From Blastococcus litoris (GTDB lineage: Bacteria; Actinomycetota; Actinomycetes; Mycobacteriales; Geodermatophilaceae): a DNA stretch of 64,000 bases. Under the pieces are notes generated by a model. That model searched no databases and was not told the origin of the DNA. It saw nothing but the letters and a program-made list of their open reading frames with translations. The DNA is taken from contig NZ_QCZF01000001.1 of NCBI RefSeq assembly GCF_003075095.1, forward strand, positions 806,001 to 870,000, given 5' to 3'. Below, piece after piece: positions 8,296 through 16,794 of the stretch. Position numbers and translations under genes: made by a program. Position 1 is the stretch's first letter; each line of letters starts with the position of its first letter.

Positions 8296-8394
8296 GTGCG
8301 CAGTGCCCGGACCCCGATGGTGACGGTGGCGACCGCCCTGGCGGTGGTGGCCGACCGCGGGAACCACCCGAACCAGGAACGCACGGGTCAGTAA
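8296..8394 (+). CDS. Possible 32-residue small protein
   Basis: GTG at 8296 with GAGGAG at 8284-8289 opens a 32-codon frame ending TAA, a rare stop here: MRSARTPMVTVATALAVVAD then RGNHPNQERTGQ. The otherwise empty 286-base gap and good ribosome site make it worth listing, but such short frames arise by chance in GC-rich DNA. The middle is mildly hydrophobic. Confidence 0.25.
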   Translation: MRSARTPMVTVATALAVVADRGNHPNQERTGQ

Positions 8395-8466
8395 CGGGCA
8401 GTCATGGTCACGAGCTCTCGTTCGCCCGGTCGGGTGACCGGCGTTGGGGCCCACCTCACAGCCCCT

Positions 8467-8472
8467 TACCGT
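8467..8472 (+). promoter_or_regulatory. Probable -10 box of the lipoprotein gene
   Basis: TACCGT lies 6 bases before ATG 8479, the spacing expected for a leaderless transcript. Confidence 0.4.
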
Positions 8473-8478
8473 CCGCTC

Positions 8479-8940
8479 ATGCTCCCTGGCCGGCTCCGCG
8501 TCGTGGGCCTGCTGGTGGTCATGACGGGCGCCCTCGCGGGTTGCACCGGCTTCGCCGAGGCCGGGTCGGAGGCGCAGCCCGCCGACGTCGCGGTGCCCTC
8601 GTACGAGCAGGCGGACGGCGCTCCCGGCTTCTGCGACTCCCTGGCCGGGAGCAGGCACCTCACCGCGGTCGCGCCGGCGATGGGCGTCCTGGCCGCCGAG
8701 CGGGGCAACGTGGAGGCCGAGCTGGAACTGGCGACGGCGATCGACGAGCTCCGCGACGTCCTCGAGCAGGTCGAGGACGAGGGCGGGTCGGCGCGTCTGG
8801 AGGCGGCGATCGGCGACCTGGTGGACGCCCTGGCCGCGGCCCGCGACGACGGCGTCACGACCGCCGTGCGCGACGACGTCGCCGCCGCCCTCGACGACGT
8901 CGGACGGCTCGTCCAGCCGGTCTGCAGGTTCCCGACGTGA
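8479..8940 (+). CDS. Small secreted lipoprotein
   Basis: The 153-residue product has a lipoprotein signal: RLRVVGLLVVMTGALAGCTG, with the lipobox LAGC placing the lipidated cysteine at about residue 23. The mature part is mostly helical and acidic (for example EAELELATAIDELRDVLEQV), with cysteines near 52 and 149. It has no family I recognise. The ATG at 8479 is chosen for the signal peptide and the -10-like TACCGT just upstream; an in-frame GTG/ATG near 8404 would give an implausible N-terminus. It overlaps the next gene by four bases, so the two probably act together at the cell surface. Confidence 0.7.
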   Translation: MLPGRLRVVGLLVVMTGALAGCTGFAEAGSEAQPADVAVPSYEQADGAPGFCDSLAGSRHLTAVAPAMGVLAAERGNVEAELELATAIDELRDVLEQVEDEGGSARLEAAIGDLVDALAAARDDGVTTAVRDDVAAALDDVGRLVQPVCRFPT

Positions 8941-10262
8941 GGCGGCCGGCCCTGCTCCTCTGCGCGCTGCTCGCGCTCGGGACCGTCCAGTCGGCCGCAC
9001 CGGCCACCGCCGGACCTGCAGCGGAGCTGTGCGCCTACGACGCCACCCGCGGTGGGGTGCCGACCGGTTTCGTGCTCGACGCCTGCACCGACGAGACCGG
9101 AGTGACCCTGCGCAACGGGCTGGACTTCCCGGTCGTCGTGACGGCCACCGGCGACCTCGGGGCGCCGGGCACGGTGCGGGCCGACGGGTCGTCGATCGCC
9201 GCCGTCCTCCGGCTGACGGCCGGCACCGGCATGCTGCTCATGCCGGGGGACGTGTACCGCTGGCCGCTCGGTCCGGGGACCGCGCAGCTGGTCGTTGACG
9301 TGCTGCCCGGCGGCGCGGAGCCGGCCATCACCAGCTCGCTCCGTCGGTTCCTCCCCGAGCCGGGCGACGAGGGCGCCGCCCGGTCCTACGCGTCGTTCGC
9401 CGAGGTGATCGGCACGATCGCCCGGGGCGTCGGCGACCGGGCCGAGTGCGTCCGGGGGCGGAACTTCCTGCGGGTCGCGGCGTGCGACGTCCTCGTCTCG
9501 ACGACCATCGGCCGCGCCGTCTCGCGGCACCTGCCGCGGAGCACCGCGCGCGACGTCCGTCCCCTCCTCGACGACGCCGACCGCTGGGTGGACTGGTACG
9601 CCGTCTCGTCCGCCGACGCCCAGCTCCTGGAAGGCCGGGAGCTGCGCCTGACGCAGACCGCGGTCGCCGAGCTGCCGCCGGTCCCCGGATCCGACCCACG
9701 GACGGCGGCCGCGTCCTCGACGGGGGCGGGCTCCGCGTCCACGCGCGCAGCGGCGGGTACGGCGGGTGCCTCGTCGTCGGCGGCCCCGGCGCACCCGGCC
9801 GGCACCGCGGCCGCCCCCTCGGTGCCTGCCGCGCCGGGCTCGACGGCCAGGCCCCCGAACACCCCCGCCCAGCCGGCCACGGGGAAGCCGACGCCGACCC
9901 CGGCGAAGCCGACGCCGACCCCCGCGAAGCCGACGCCGACCCCGGCGAAGCCGACGCCGACCCCGGCGAAGCCGACGCCGGCGAAGCCGACGCCGACCCC
10001 GGCGAAGCCGACGCCGACCCCGGCGAAGCCGACGCCGACCCCGGCGAAGCCGACGCCGACCCCGGCCAAGCCCACGCCGACCCCGGCCAAGCCCACGCCG
10101 ACCCCGGCCAAGCCCACCCCGGCCAAGCCGACACCGCCGCGGGACGACGACCGCGGGAACGGGCACGGGAACGGCGCCAACGGGCACGGGAACGGCAACG
10201 GGCAGGGGAACGGCAACGGGAACGGCAACGGGAACGGCAACGGCGGGCGCGGTCACCGCTAG
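8937..10262 (+). CDS. Secreted protein with KPTPTPA repeat and Gly-Asn tail
   Basis: GTG at 8937 overlaps the lipoprotein stop and begins a signal peptide (RRPALLLCALLALGTVQSAA, cleavage near ATA-GPA). The mature globular part runs to about residue 245 and has several cysteines. After it come an Ala/Ser/Thr-rich linker, ten KPTPTPA heptads interrupted by two KPTPA pentads, then a Gly-Asn-His rich tail (GNGNGNG type). Total 441 residues. Pro-Thr-Lys repeats of this sort are extended wall-spanning stalks in actinobacterial surface proteins; that role is inferred. No sorting signal or membrane tail follows, so it is either secreted or held non-covalently. Confidence 0.72.
   Translation: MRRPALLLCALLALGTVQSAAPATAGPAAELCAYDATRGGVPTGFVLDACTDETGVTLRNGLDFPVVVTATGDLGAPGTVRADGSSIAAVLRLTAGTGMLLMPGDVYRWPLGPGTAQLVVDVLPGGAEPAITSSLRRFLPEPGDEGAARSYASFAEVIGTIARGVGDRAECVRGRNFLRVAACDVLVSTTIGRAVSRHLPRSTARDVRPLLDDADRWVDWYAVSSADAQLLEGRELRLTQTAVAELPPVPGSDPRTAAASSTGAGSASTRAAAGTAGASSSAAPAHPAGTAAAPSVPAAPGSTARPPNTPAQPATGKPTPTPAKPTPTPAKPTPTPAKPTPTPAKPTPAKPTPTPAKPTPTPAKPTPTPAKPTPTPAKPTPTPAKPTPTPAKPTPAKPTPPRDDDRGNGHGNGANGHGNGNGQGNGNGNGNGNGNGGRGHR
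9885..10139 (+). repeat. In-frame 21-bp tandem repeat (KPTPTPA)
   Basis: Ten copies of a 21-base unit (AAGCCGACGCCGACCCCGGCG and close variants) plus two 15-base short units encode (KPTPTPA)10 with two KPTPA. The first copies are almost identical in DNA while the last four use GCC and CCC variants, so the array has expanded recently from one end. Length variation between strains would be expected. Confidence 0.9.
10156..10247 (+). repeat. Gly-Asn hexanucleotide repeat
   Basis: Repeated GGGAACGGCAAC-like units encode GNGNG with scattered His and Gln. It is a second low-complexity array at the 3' end of the same gene. Confidence 0.8.
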
Positions 10263-10267
10263 GCGCG

Positions 10268-11221
10268 TCAGCGCGCCAGCTGCTGCCACTCCCGCGGCGA
10301 GATGCCGTAGGCGGCCCGGAACCGCCGTGCGAAGTGGCTCGGGTCGGCGAACCCGCACGCGTGCGCGGTGGTCGCGATCGGCCGGCGCCGCCCGGCGGCC
10401 GAGGCCAGCTCCGCGCGGGCCAGCTCCAGGCGCTCCGAGATCAGCCACTGCTCGAGGCTGATGCCGGCCTCGGCGCAGGCCTTGTACAGCTGCCGGACCG
10501 ACACGGCGTGCACCGCGGCGATGCGCTCGGGTCCCAGGTCGGTCTCGGCGAGGTGCTCGCGAGCCCAGGCGAGCGCGCGGGTCAGGAGCGTCTCCGCGCG
10601 CACCTCGGCGGTCAGCCGTGCGTCGTCGGCGGCCGAGACGAACAGGGCGCGGACGAGCTCGATCGTCGCCCCACCCAGCGCGGTCGCGCCGGGGTCGGCC
10701 GCCAGGCGGTCGGCGTCCCCGGCCAGCCGCACCAGGTGGTCGCGGACCAGGTCGTGCAGCGGGCTGGTGCGCAGCCGCGGGGCGGCTCTCCGGACGACGT
10801 CCCGGGGGAGCGCCAGCCGCCCGTACGGGATCTGGAAGGCGCGGGAGCCGCCGCTGTCGACCCAGGAGAACTCGTACGGCGCGGTCAGGTCGTTGGCCAT
10901 GAGCGTCCCCGCGGGGACCAGCCTCTCCGAGTCGAACTGGCGGAAGCGGCCCACCCCCCTGGACTGGACCGCCAGCGCCACCACCTCGGGGGCCTCGATC
11001 CGCAGGTGGCGGGGGGTCCGCACCAGGCGGAAGCCGGAGGCGTCGGTGGTGAAGAGGTTCGCCTGGCCGAAGTGCCACAGGTGCATGCGCGAGTGCACCC
11101 GGTCGTCGGGCCCCAGGTGCTCGATGCGGCAGGGGACCGAGGCCTGGTCGAAGGCGGCGCGGAAGGCGTCGACGCGGTGCTCGGGCGCGACGCTCGCGGT
11201 GTCGAGCAGTTGCATCGGCAT
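10268..11221 (-). CDS. AraC-family transcriptional regulator
   Basis: The 317-residue protein has an N-terminal ligand or dimer domain (about 1-190; [40 protein letters not shown]) of the type found in AraC proteins related to NphR/FeaR, and a C-terminal double helix-turn-helix with [20 protein letters not shown] and [20 protein letters not shown] followed by AYGISPREW, the AraC signature. A GGGAG lies immediately upstream of the ATG at 11221; MQLLD at 11215 is an alternative. It faces the hydrolase gene at 11436 across a 214-base divergent region, so it may control that gene. Its effector is unknown. Confidence 0.88.
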   Translation of the reverse strand: MPMQLLDTASVAPEHRVDAFRAAFDQASVPCRIEHLGPDDRVHSRMHLWHFGQANLFTTDASGFRLVRTPRHLRIEAPEVVALAVQSRGVGRFRQFDSERLVPAGTLMANDLTAPYEFSWVDSGGSRAFQIPYGRLALPRDVVRRAAPRLRTSPLHDLVRDHLVRLAGDADRLAADPGATALGGATIELVRALFVSAADDARLTAEVRAETLLTRALAWAREHLAETDLGPERIAAVHAVSVRQLYKACAEAGISLEQWLISERLELARAELASAAGRRRPIATTAHACGFADPSHFARRFRAAYGISPREWQQLAR

Positions 11222-11435
11222 CTCCCGCGGGGAGGCGGACGTGAGGCGACCGCCTTACCGGCCGGCGCGCGGCACAGCGTCGCAGAACGGCCTGGCGCTG
11301 GGGAACCGCCCGCCGCGCGACCAGGTCGTGCACCGAGGGGCCGGAGGTGTGCGCGCACAGCCGATGCGGGCGCACCGCGCGGTGCCAGGGTCGGCGAATC
11401 GGTTGGCCCGGCAACTAATCCACCAGGGGGAGCGC

Positions 11436-12257
11436 ATGGCCACGGTCACCACCACCGACGGCACCGAGATCTTCTACAAGGACTGGGGCGCCGGTCAGCC
11501 GGTCGTCTTCAGCCACGGCTGGCCGCTCAGCGGCGACGCATGGGCCGGCCAGATGGTCTTCATGGCGAGCAACGGATTCCGCGCCATCGCGCACGACCGA
11601 CGAGGCCACGGCCGGTCGAGCCAGCCCTCGGAGGGCAACGACATGGACACCTACGCCGACGACCTGGCGCAGGTGATCGAGCACCTCGACCTGCACGACG
11701 TGATCCTCGTCGGGCACTCCACCGGCGGCGGCGAGGTGACCCGGTACATGGGCCGCCACGGGACCGGGCGGGTCGCCAAGGCGGTGCTGCTGGGTGCCAT
11801 CCCGCCGCTGATGCTCAAGACCGACGCCAACCCCGAGGGGCTGCCCATCGAGGTGTTCGACGGGCTGCGGGCCGATCTGCTCCGGGGGCCGTCGGAGTTC
11901 TACCGGCAGCTGGCCGAGCCCTTCTACGGCGCCAACCGGCCCGGCAGCGAGGTGTCCCAGGGCCAGAAGGACGACTTCTGGCGGATGAGCATGATGGCCG
12001 GCCTCAAGGGCGCCTACGAGTGCATCGCCCAGTTCAGCGAGACCGACTTCACCCAGGACCTGCACCAGATCGAGGTGCCCGTCCTGGTCGCGCACGGCGA
12101 CGACGACCAGATCGTCCCGTTCGCCGACGCGGCTCCCAAGACCGCCGACCTGCTGAAGAACGCCGACCTCAAGGTCTACCCCGGTCAGCCGCACGGCCTG
12201 ACCGGGGCGCACGAACAGGAGTTCAACGCCGACCTGCTCGCCTTTGCGCGGGCCTGA
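11436..12257 (+). CDS. Alpha/beta hydrolase, non-haem chloroperoxidase/esterase type
   Basis: The 273-residue enzyme shows the full alpha/beta-hydrolase set: oxyanion segment [19 protein letters not shown], nucleophile elbow [10 protein letters not shown] (Ser about 98), the acid in [12 protein letters not shown] and the histidine in GQPHGL. The GHSTGGGE elbow is typical of non-haem haloperoxidase/perhydrolase and related arylesterases. The ATG at 11436 follows AGGGGG (11425-11430). It precedes a second, unrelated-looking hydrolase by ten bases, suggesting an operon, possibly under the divergent AraC regulator. Substrate unknown. Confidence 0.9.
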   Translation: MATVTTTDGTEIFYKDWGAGQPVVFSHGWPLSGDAWAGQMVFMASNGFRAIAHDRRGHGRSSQPSEGNDMDTYADDLAQVIEHLDLHDVILVGHSTGGGEVTRYMGRHGTGRVAKAVLLGAIPPLMLKTDANPEGLPIEVFDGLRADLLRGPSEFYRQLAEPFYGANRPGSEVSQGQKDDFWRMSMMAGLKGAYECIAQFSETDFTQDLHQIEVPVLVAHGDDDQIVPFADAAPKTADLLKNADLKVYPGQPHGLTGAHEQEFNADLLAFARA

Positions 12258-12267
12258 AGGGAACGAG

Positions 12268-13131
12268 ATGACCGACATCCCCACCCCGCGACCGGCCGAC
12301 GCGTCCGCTCCCGGGAGCCCCGACACGATCGTCCTGGTCCACGGCTTCTGGGTCACGCCGCGCAGCTGGGAGGAGTGGAAGGCGCACTACGAGGCGAAGG
12401 GCTACCGCGTCCTGACGCCGGGGTACCCCGGCTTCGAGGTCGAGGTGGAAGCGCTCAACGCCGACCCGACCGTCATCGCGGAGCTCACGCTCCCGACGAT
12501 CATGGAGCACCTCGAGTCCGTGGTGGGCGCCCTGGAGAAGCCGCCGATCCTCATCGGTCACTCCGCTGGCGGCACGCTCGTGCAGCTGCTGCTGGACCGC
12601 GGCTTCGGCGCCGTCGGCGTGGTGCTCAACTCCGCCCCGACCGAGGGGGTCCGGGTCCTGCCGCTCTCGCAGCTGAAGTCGACGTTCGTGGCGTTCAAGA
12701 ACCCCGCCAACCACCACCGCGCCGTGGGCCTGTCGGCCGAGCAGTGGCACTACGCGTTCACGAACACGTTCAGCGACGAGGAGTCCCGCCGGCTCTACGA
12801 GCGGTACCACGTGCCGGCGTCGGGGCGGATCCTCTGGGACTCGGTGCTGGCGAACTTCATGCCCGGCCCGCAGGACGCCGCCGTCGACTACGCCAAGCCC
12901 GATCGCGCCCCGCTGCTGTTCGTCTCCGGCGGCGAGGACCACATCATGCCGCCGAGCGTGCAGCGTTCGAACGTCAAGCACTACAGGTCGGGGATCGTCG
13001 AGCACCGCGAGTACCCGGGGTACGCACACCTCCTGCCGGCCCAGGAGGGGTGGCAGGAGATCGCCGACTCCGCCCTCGCGTGGGCGGTGGAGCACGCCGT
13101 CGCGCCGCGGGAGCCGGCCGGGCGGCAGTGA
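12268..13131 (+). CDS. Alpha/beta hydrolase
   Basis: A 287-residue hydrolase with VLVHGFWVTPRSWEEW (oxyanion region), GYPGFEVEVEALNADP, nucleophile elbow LIGHSAGGTLVQLL (Ser about 102) and a late GYAHLLPAQEGW that carries the histidine. The acid probably lies in VSGGEDHIMPP. The start ATG 12268 follows AAGGGAACGAG. It is separated from the preceding hydrolase by 10 bases and overlaps the next gene (GTGA), so three hydrolases form one transcription unit. The function is unknown. Confidence 0.88.
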   Translation: MTDIPTPRPADASAPGSPDTIVLVHGFWVTPRSWEEWKAHYEAKGYRVLTPGYPGFEVEVEALNADPTVIAELTLPTIMEHLESVVGALEKPPILIGHSAGGTLVQLLLDRGFGAVGVVLNSAPTEGVRVLPLSQLKSTFVAFKNPANHHRAVGLSAEQWHYAFTNTFSDEESRRLYERYHVPASGRILWDSVLANFMPGPQDAAVDYAKPDRAPLLFVSGGEDHIMPPSVQRSNVKHYRSGIVEHREYPGYAHLLPAQEGWQEIADSALAWAVEHAVAPREPAGRQ

Positions 13132-13919
13132 GGGGCGTCCGGCTCACCCACGTCGGCGGCCCGACCGTGCTCCTCGAGGTCGGGGAGTGGCGGATCCTGG
13201 TCGACCCCACGTTCGACGCCCCCGGCCGGAGGTACGCCTTCGGCTGGGGGACGTCGTCCCGCAAGGTCACCGGGCCCGCGGTCCCGGCCGACGACGTGCT
13301 GCCGGTGGACGTCGTCCTGCTCAGCCACGACCACCACGCCGACAACCTCGACGACGCCGGCCGCGCGCTGCTGCCGGCGGCGGGTGCGGTGGTCACGACC
13401 GCCGTCGGCGCCCGGCGGCTCGGCGGCGCCGCCCGGGGGCTGCACGCCTGGGAGACCACGGAGCTCAGCGCGCCCGGGAAGCCGACCATCGAGGTGACCG
13501 CCACACCCGCCCGGCACGGTCCGCCGCTGAGCCGGCCGGTCGCCGGGCACGTCGTCGGCTTCGCGCTGCGCTGGGAAGGCCAGGACGACGGGGTGCTCTG
13601 GATCTCCGGGGACACGGTGCTCTTCGGTGGTCTCCGCGAGGTGGCCGACCGGCTGGACGTCGACACCGCGCTGCTGCACCTGGGCGGCGTGCGGTTCCCG
13701 GTCACCGGGCCGCTGCGCTACTCGATGACCGCCCGCCAGGCGGTCGAGGTCTGCCGGCTGGTGCGGCCGCGCACCGCGATCCCGGTCCACTACGAGGGCT
13801 GGTCGCACTTCCGCCAGGGCCGCGACGCCATCGAGCGGGAGTTCGCGCGGGCCCCGGCCGACGTCCGCGAGCGGTTGCGCTGGCTGCCGCTGGGGGCGCC
13901 CGTGGAACTGGCCGCCTGA
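13128..13919 (+). CDS. MBL-fold metallo-hydrolase (UlaG-like)
   Basis: The 263-residue protein matches the UlaG/RomA-like metallo-beta-lactamase fold: RLTHVGGPTVLLEVGEWRIL with DPTF, the metal motif LLSHDHHADN (about 65-74), TPARHGPP, ISGDTVLF and late IPVHYEGWSHF. These supply the His and Asp ligands for a divalent metal. The GTG start overlaps the upstream hydrolase stop. In other members the substrate is a lactone or phosphodiester; neither can be chosen here. Confidence 0.88.
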   Translation: MRGVRLTHVGGPTVLLEVGEWRILVDPTFDAPGRRYAFGWGTSSRKVTGPAVPADDVLPVDVVLLSHDHHADNLDDAGRALLPAAGAVVTTAVGARRLGGAARGLHAWETTELSAPGKPTIEVTATPARHGPPLSRPVAGHVVGFALRWEGQDDGVLWISGDTVLFGGLREVADRLDVDTALLHLGGVRFPVTGPLRYSMTARQAVEVCRLVRPRTAIPVHYEGWSHFRQGRDAIEREFARAPADVRERLRWLPLGAPVELAA

Positions 13920-13923
13920 CGGG

Positions 13924-13949
13924 GTGGGCGCGCCGACCGGCGCACCCAC
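13924..13949. terminator. Hairpin between convergent genes
   Basis: GTGGGCGCGCC (13924-13934) and GGCGCACCCAC (13939-13949) pair with one mismatch around GACC. It sits between genes ending at 13919 (+) and 13959 (-) and could serve both. Confidence 0.55.
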
Positions 13950-13958
13950 CGCCGTCGG

Positions 13959-14195
13959 TCAGGCGCCGCGCTCGATCTCGGCCTGCGTCACCCCGCGCAG
14001 CGCGGTCAGCAGGGCCTCGTCGGAGGTGTCCCCGCGGTCGAGCGCCTCGCGGGCCGGCGCGGGCAGCAGGTCGAGGTCCACCGTCTCGAGCCAGACGACG
14101 TCCCCGCCGTTGTGCCGGCCCACCTGCAGGCCCTCGCCGTCCCGGCGGAGGACGTACTGCTCGCTGTCGATCCGGATCGTCATGTCGTCGCTCAT
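13959..14195 (-). CDS. Small acidic hypothetical protein
   Basis: The 78-residue protein (MSDDMTIRIDSEQYVLRRDG at the start, TQAEIERGA at the end) is soluble, acidic and without recognisable motif. The hairpin after its stop and its codon bias support a real gene. It resembles short conserved proteins common in actinobacteria, but I cannot name a family. Confidence 0.6.
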   Translation of the reverse strand: MSDDMTIRIDSEQYVLRRDGEGLQVGRHNGGDVVWLETVDLDLLPAPAREALDRGDTSDEALLTALRGVTQAEIERGA

Positions 14196-14253
14196 GCCCG
14201 GCCCCTACCCGCCGCGGCGGCGCTTGCACGCCCCGGTCCAGCAGGATGAGGAC

Positions 14254-14580
14254 GTGGACGAGGAGTGCTGCGAGGTCGTGGTCACCGCCGGCGACCCCGA
14301 GTGGCTGGCCGGCTTCACCCGGACGCTGGTCGAGGAACGGCTGGCCGCCTGCGGGCACCTGCTGGGAGCGATCCGGTCGGTCTACCGCTGGGAGGGCGCG
14401 GTCCACGACGAGCCCGAGGCCCGCGTCGCCCTGCACACGCGCCGGTCGCTCGTCGACGCCGTTGTCGCCCGGACGACCGAGGTGCACCCCTACGACGTGC
14501 CGTGCGTGATCGCCCTCCCGCTGGTCGGGGGGAGCGCTGCCTACCGGGAGTGGGTGCTCGACCAGACGCGGCCCGTCTGA
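14254..14580 (+). CDS. cutA: CutA-like divalent-cation tolerance protein
   Basis: The 108-residue protein has the CutA1 layout: CEVVVTAGDPEWLAGFTRTL, VEERLAACGHLLGAIRSVYRW (the conserved AAC-x-IxSVYxW region), EARVALHTRRSLVDAVVART and the hallmark HPYDVPCVIALPLVGGSAAY followed by REWV. CutA forms stable trimers; its link to copper tolerance is indirect. The GTG at 14254 is preceded by AGGATGAGG, which can act as ribosome site, or CAGGAT as a -10 for leaderless transcription. It is divergent from the small gene at 14195. Confidence 0.88.
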   Translation: MDEECCEVVVTAGDPEWLAGFTRTLVEERLAACGHLLGAIRSVYRWEGAVHDEPEARVALHTRRSLVDAVVARTTEVHPYDVPCVIALPLVGGSAAYREWVLDQTRPV

Positions 14581-14700
14581 CCGCCTCCTCCCCCGAAGGG
14601 GGCGGGGAGCCGGGTCCCGGCTGTGGTGCGGGTCTCGCCTGCCGATGGGTAGATGGACAGGGACGTCGACGGGGTCGTCCCGCAGCGGAGGGGGGGTGAC

Positions 14701-16458
14701 GTGCACCCGGAACCGGAACGCACCGTGCCGTCCGCCCACACGCCCGCGGGGCGCGACGCCGAGGTGGACGCCGTCCTCGTGCACGCGGTGCTCGACGCGC
14801 TGCCGTCCCCGACCGTCCTGCTGGACCCGGACGGCGTCATCGTCTTGACCAACGACGAGTGGACGCGCGCCGGCGAGCAGCACGGGAACCACATCCCGCC
14901 GGGCGCCGACTACTACGCGGCGGCGACGGCGGTGCACGGCGACGCCGAGGGGCGGGCCCTCGTCCGTTCGCTGCGCGCCCTGGCCCGCGGCGAGTGCACC
15001 TCCGTGACGGTGGACCGCCAGGTGCCCAGTCCCAGGGACTCGCGGCCGCGCTGGTACCACGTCCAGGCCTCGCGGGTGGGCGGCCGCGGCCACGTCGTCG
15101 TCACCCACACGGACGTGACGGCGCGGGTGCTCGCCGAGCGGACCTCGGCCTGGCGCGCGCGCCACGACCACCTGACCGACCTGCCCAACCGGGCCTACCT
15201 GCACGAGCTCATCGACGCCGAGCTGCAGCGGCCCGACGGCACCCCGGTGTCGGTCCTCTTCCTCGACGTCGACGGCTTCAAGGACGTCAACGACTCCCTC
15301 GGTCACGACGTCGGCGACGACCTGCTGCGCGAGCTGGCGACGCGGCTGTCGGCCTGCACCCGTACCGGCGACACGGTCGGCCGGCTCGGCGGCGACGAGT
15401 TCGTCGTGATCGGGCGCGACTGCGACGCCGAGGGTGCGCAGGCGCTGGCCCAGCGGTTCCGCGACACGTTCGACAAGCCCTTCGAGCTCGCCGGCGGCAC
15501 GGCGCGGCTGACCGCCAGCATCGGCGTCGCCACCACCGCGGGTCCCGACCCGCACGTGCGCTCGACCGACCTCGTCCGCGACGCCGACCTGGCGATGTAC
15601 GCGGCCAAGGAGGCCGGCCGCAACCGCATCGAGGTGTTCACGTCCGAGCTGCGCGACGCGGCGGAGCAGCGGGCGACGCTGGCGGCCGAGTTCGTCCGCG
15701 CCCTGGAGCAGGACGAGCTCGTCCTGCACTACCAGCCGGTCATGTCACTGCCCTCGCGCCGGTGCACGGGGGTCGAGGCGCTGGTCCGCTGGCAGCACCC
15801 CCAGCGCGGGCTGCTGTACCCGGGCGACTTCCTGCCGACGGCGCGGCAACACGACCTGATGACACCGCTGGCCCACTGGGTCCTCGGTGCGGCGGCCCGC
15901 CAGACGGCCGCGTGGCGGGACGCCGGCCTGGTGCTCGTGACCGGCGTCAACATCAACGCCACCCACTTCTCGACCGGCACGCTGGTCGACGACGTCATGG
16001 GCGCGCTCGCGGACGCCGGCCTCGACCCCGCCCAGCTGGTGGTGGAGCTGACCGAGACCTCCGTGGCCGACGACCCCGAGCGGGCGGCGGCGCAGTTCGC
16101 CGAGCTGCGGGCGCGGGGGGTCGAGGTCTCGATCGACGACTTCGGCAGCGGCTACTCCTCGATCGGCCAGCTGGTGAACATCCCGGCGGGGATCCTGAAG
16201 ATCGACCGGAGCCTGGTGGCCTTCGCCGACGGACGGCGGGAGCAGACGGCCGCCGCCATCGCCGCCGTCGTCGCCCTGGGCCAGGCCTGCGGGATCCGCA
16301 GCCTCGCCGAAGGCGTGGAGACGGCGGAGCAGCTGGAGCTGGCGATCTCGCTGGGCTGCAGCTTCGCCCAGGGCTACCACATCGCGCGCCCCATGCCGGC
16401 CGGCGACGTCCAGCCGTGGATGACCGCTCAGCGGTCCGCGGCGGCTGCCCCGGCCTGA
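14701..16458 (+). CDS. Bifunctional GGDEF-EAL c-di-GMP enzyme
   Basis: The product makes and/or breaks cyclic di-GMP. A PAS-like sensory region comes first (about 20-150, with LPSPTVLLDPDGVIVLTNDE), then a GGDEF domain with intact RLGGDEF and an inhibitory I-site RTGD five residues before it, then an EAL domain with EALVRW, NINATHF, ELTETS, DDFGSGYS, LKIDRS, EGVET and FAQGYHIARP, the expected catalytic set. Both halves therefore look active. GTG 14701 is preferred over ATG 14653 because GGAGGGGGG (14687-14695) lies just before it; 585 residues. No membrane segment, so it is cytoplasmic. Confidence 0.92.
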   Translation: MHPEPERTVPSAHTPAGRDAEVDAVLVHAVLDALPSPTVLLDPDGVIVLTNDEWTRAGEQHGNHIPPGADYYAAATAVHGDAEGRALVRSLRALARGECTSVTVDRQVPSPRDSRPRWYHVQASRVGGRGHVVVTHTDVTARVLAERTSAWRARHDHLTDLPNRAYLHELIDAELQRPDGTPVSVLFLDVDGFKDVNDSLGHDVGDDLLRELATRLSACTRTGDTVGRLGGDEFVVIGRDCDAEGAQALAQRFRDTFDKPFELAGGTARLTASIGVATTAGPDPHVRSTDLVRDADLAMYAAKEAGRNRIEVFTSELRDAAEQRATLAAEFVRALEQDELVLHYQPVMSLPSRRCTGVEALVRWQHPQRGLLYPGDFLPTARQHDLMTPLAHWVLGAAARQTAAWRDAGLVLVTGVNINATHFSTGTLVDDVMGALADAGLDPAQLVVELTETSVADDPERAAAQFAELRARGVEVSIDDFGSGYSSIGQLVNIPAGILKIDRSLVAFADGRREQTAAAIAAVVALGQACGIRSLAEGVETAEQLELAISLGCSFAQGYHIARPMPAGDVQPWMTAQRSAAAAPA

Positions 16459-16462
16459 CCTC

Positions 16463-16750
16463 TCAACCCGGCTCGCCGCGCGCCTTGCGCCGCAGGATGA
16501 CCACGACGTCGACCACCGCGACCAGCCCCAGGACGAGCAGCACCACGCCCGGCCAGGCCGGCAGGTCGGTCGCCAGCCACCCGAGGCCGCCGCCGGCGCA
16601 GACCACCACCCCGAAGAGCGCGAGGACCAGCCGGAGGGTGAGGGCGGAGCGGGCCGGTGCCGCCCCGCCGAGGCCCGCGGTGGGGTCGTGGTAGCCGGGC
16701 AGCCCCTGCTCGTACTCCTCCCGGCTGCGCTTCCGGTGCTGTTCGGTCAT
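16463..16750 (-). CDS. Small membrane protein, two spans
   Basis: The 95-residue product has a charged N-terminus ([20 protein letters not shown]) and two hydrophobic spans ([20 protein letters not shown], about 41-60, and [20 protein letters not shown], 67-86) with a basic tail. The stretch [15 protein letters not shown] resembles the small DUF6343-type actinobacterial membrane proteins, a tentative match from memory. It is divergent from prfB with 44 bases between start codons. Confidence 0.65.
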   Translation of the reverse strand: MTEQHRKRSREEYEQGLPGYHDPTAGLGGAAPARSALTLRLVLALFGVVVCAGGGLGWLATDLPAWPGVVLLVLGLVAVVDVVVILRRKARGEPG

Positions 16751-16780
16751 GCGGTCGGGCTACCCGCGGCGGGGGCGCAC

Positions 16781-16786
16781 TACCCT
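16781..16786 (+). promoter_or_regulatory. Probable -10 box of prfB
   Basis: TACCCT lies 8 bases before the prfB GTG, with no Shine-Dalgarno between; a leaderless mRNA is likely. Confidence 0.45.
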
Positions 16787-16794
16787 GGCTAGAC

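Noticed and set aside
9885-10139. Possible CRISPR array
   Set aside because: Repeats are direct, contiguous 21-mers without spacers and stay in frame with a secreted protein.
8466-11414. A 982-codon minus-strand frame across the repeat protein and AraC gene
   Set aside because: It is the antisense shadow of the KPTPTPA array and a frame-shifted reading of the AraC gene; composition is Arg/Gly repeats only.
14590-14602. CCCCCGAAGGGGG hairpin after the CutA-like gene
   Set aside because: Only 5 bp are perfect and it sits just before the GGDEF-EAL leader; too weak to call a terminator.
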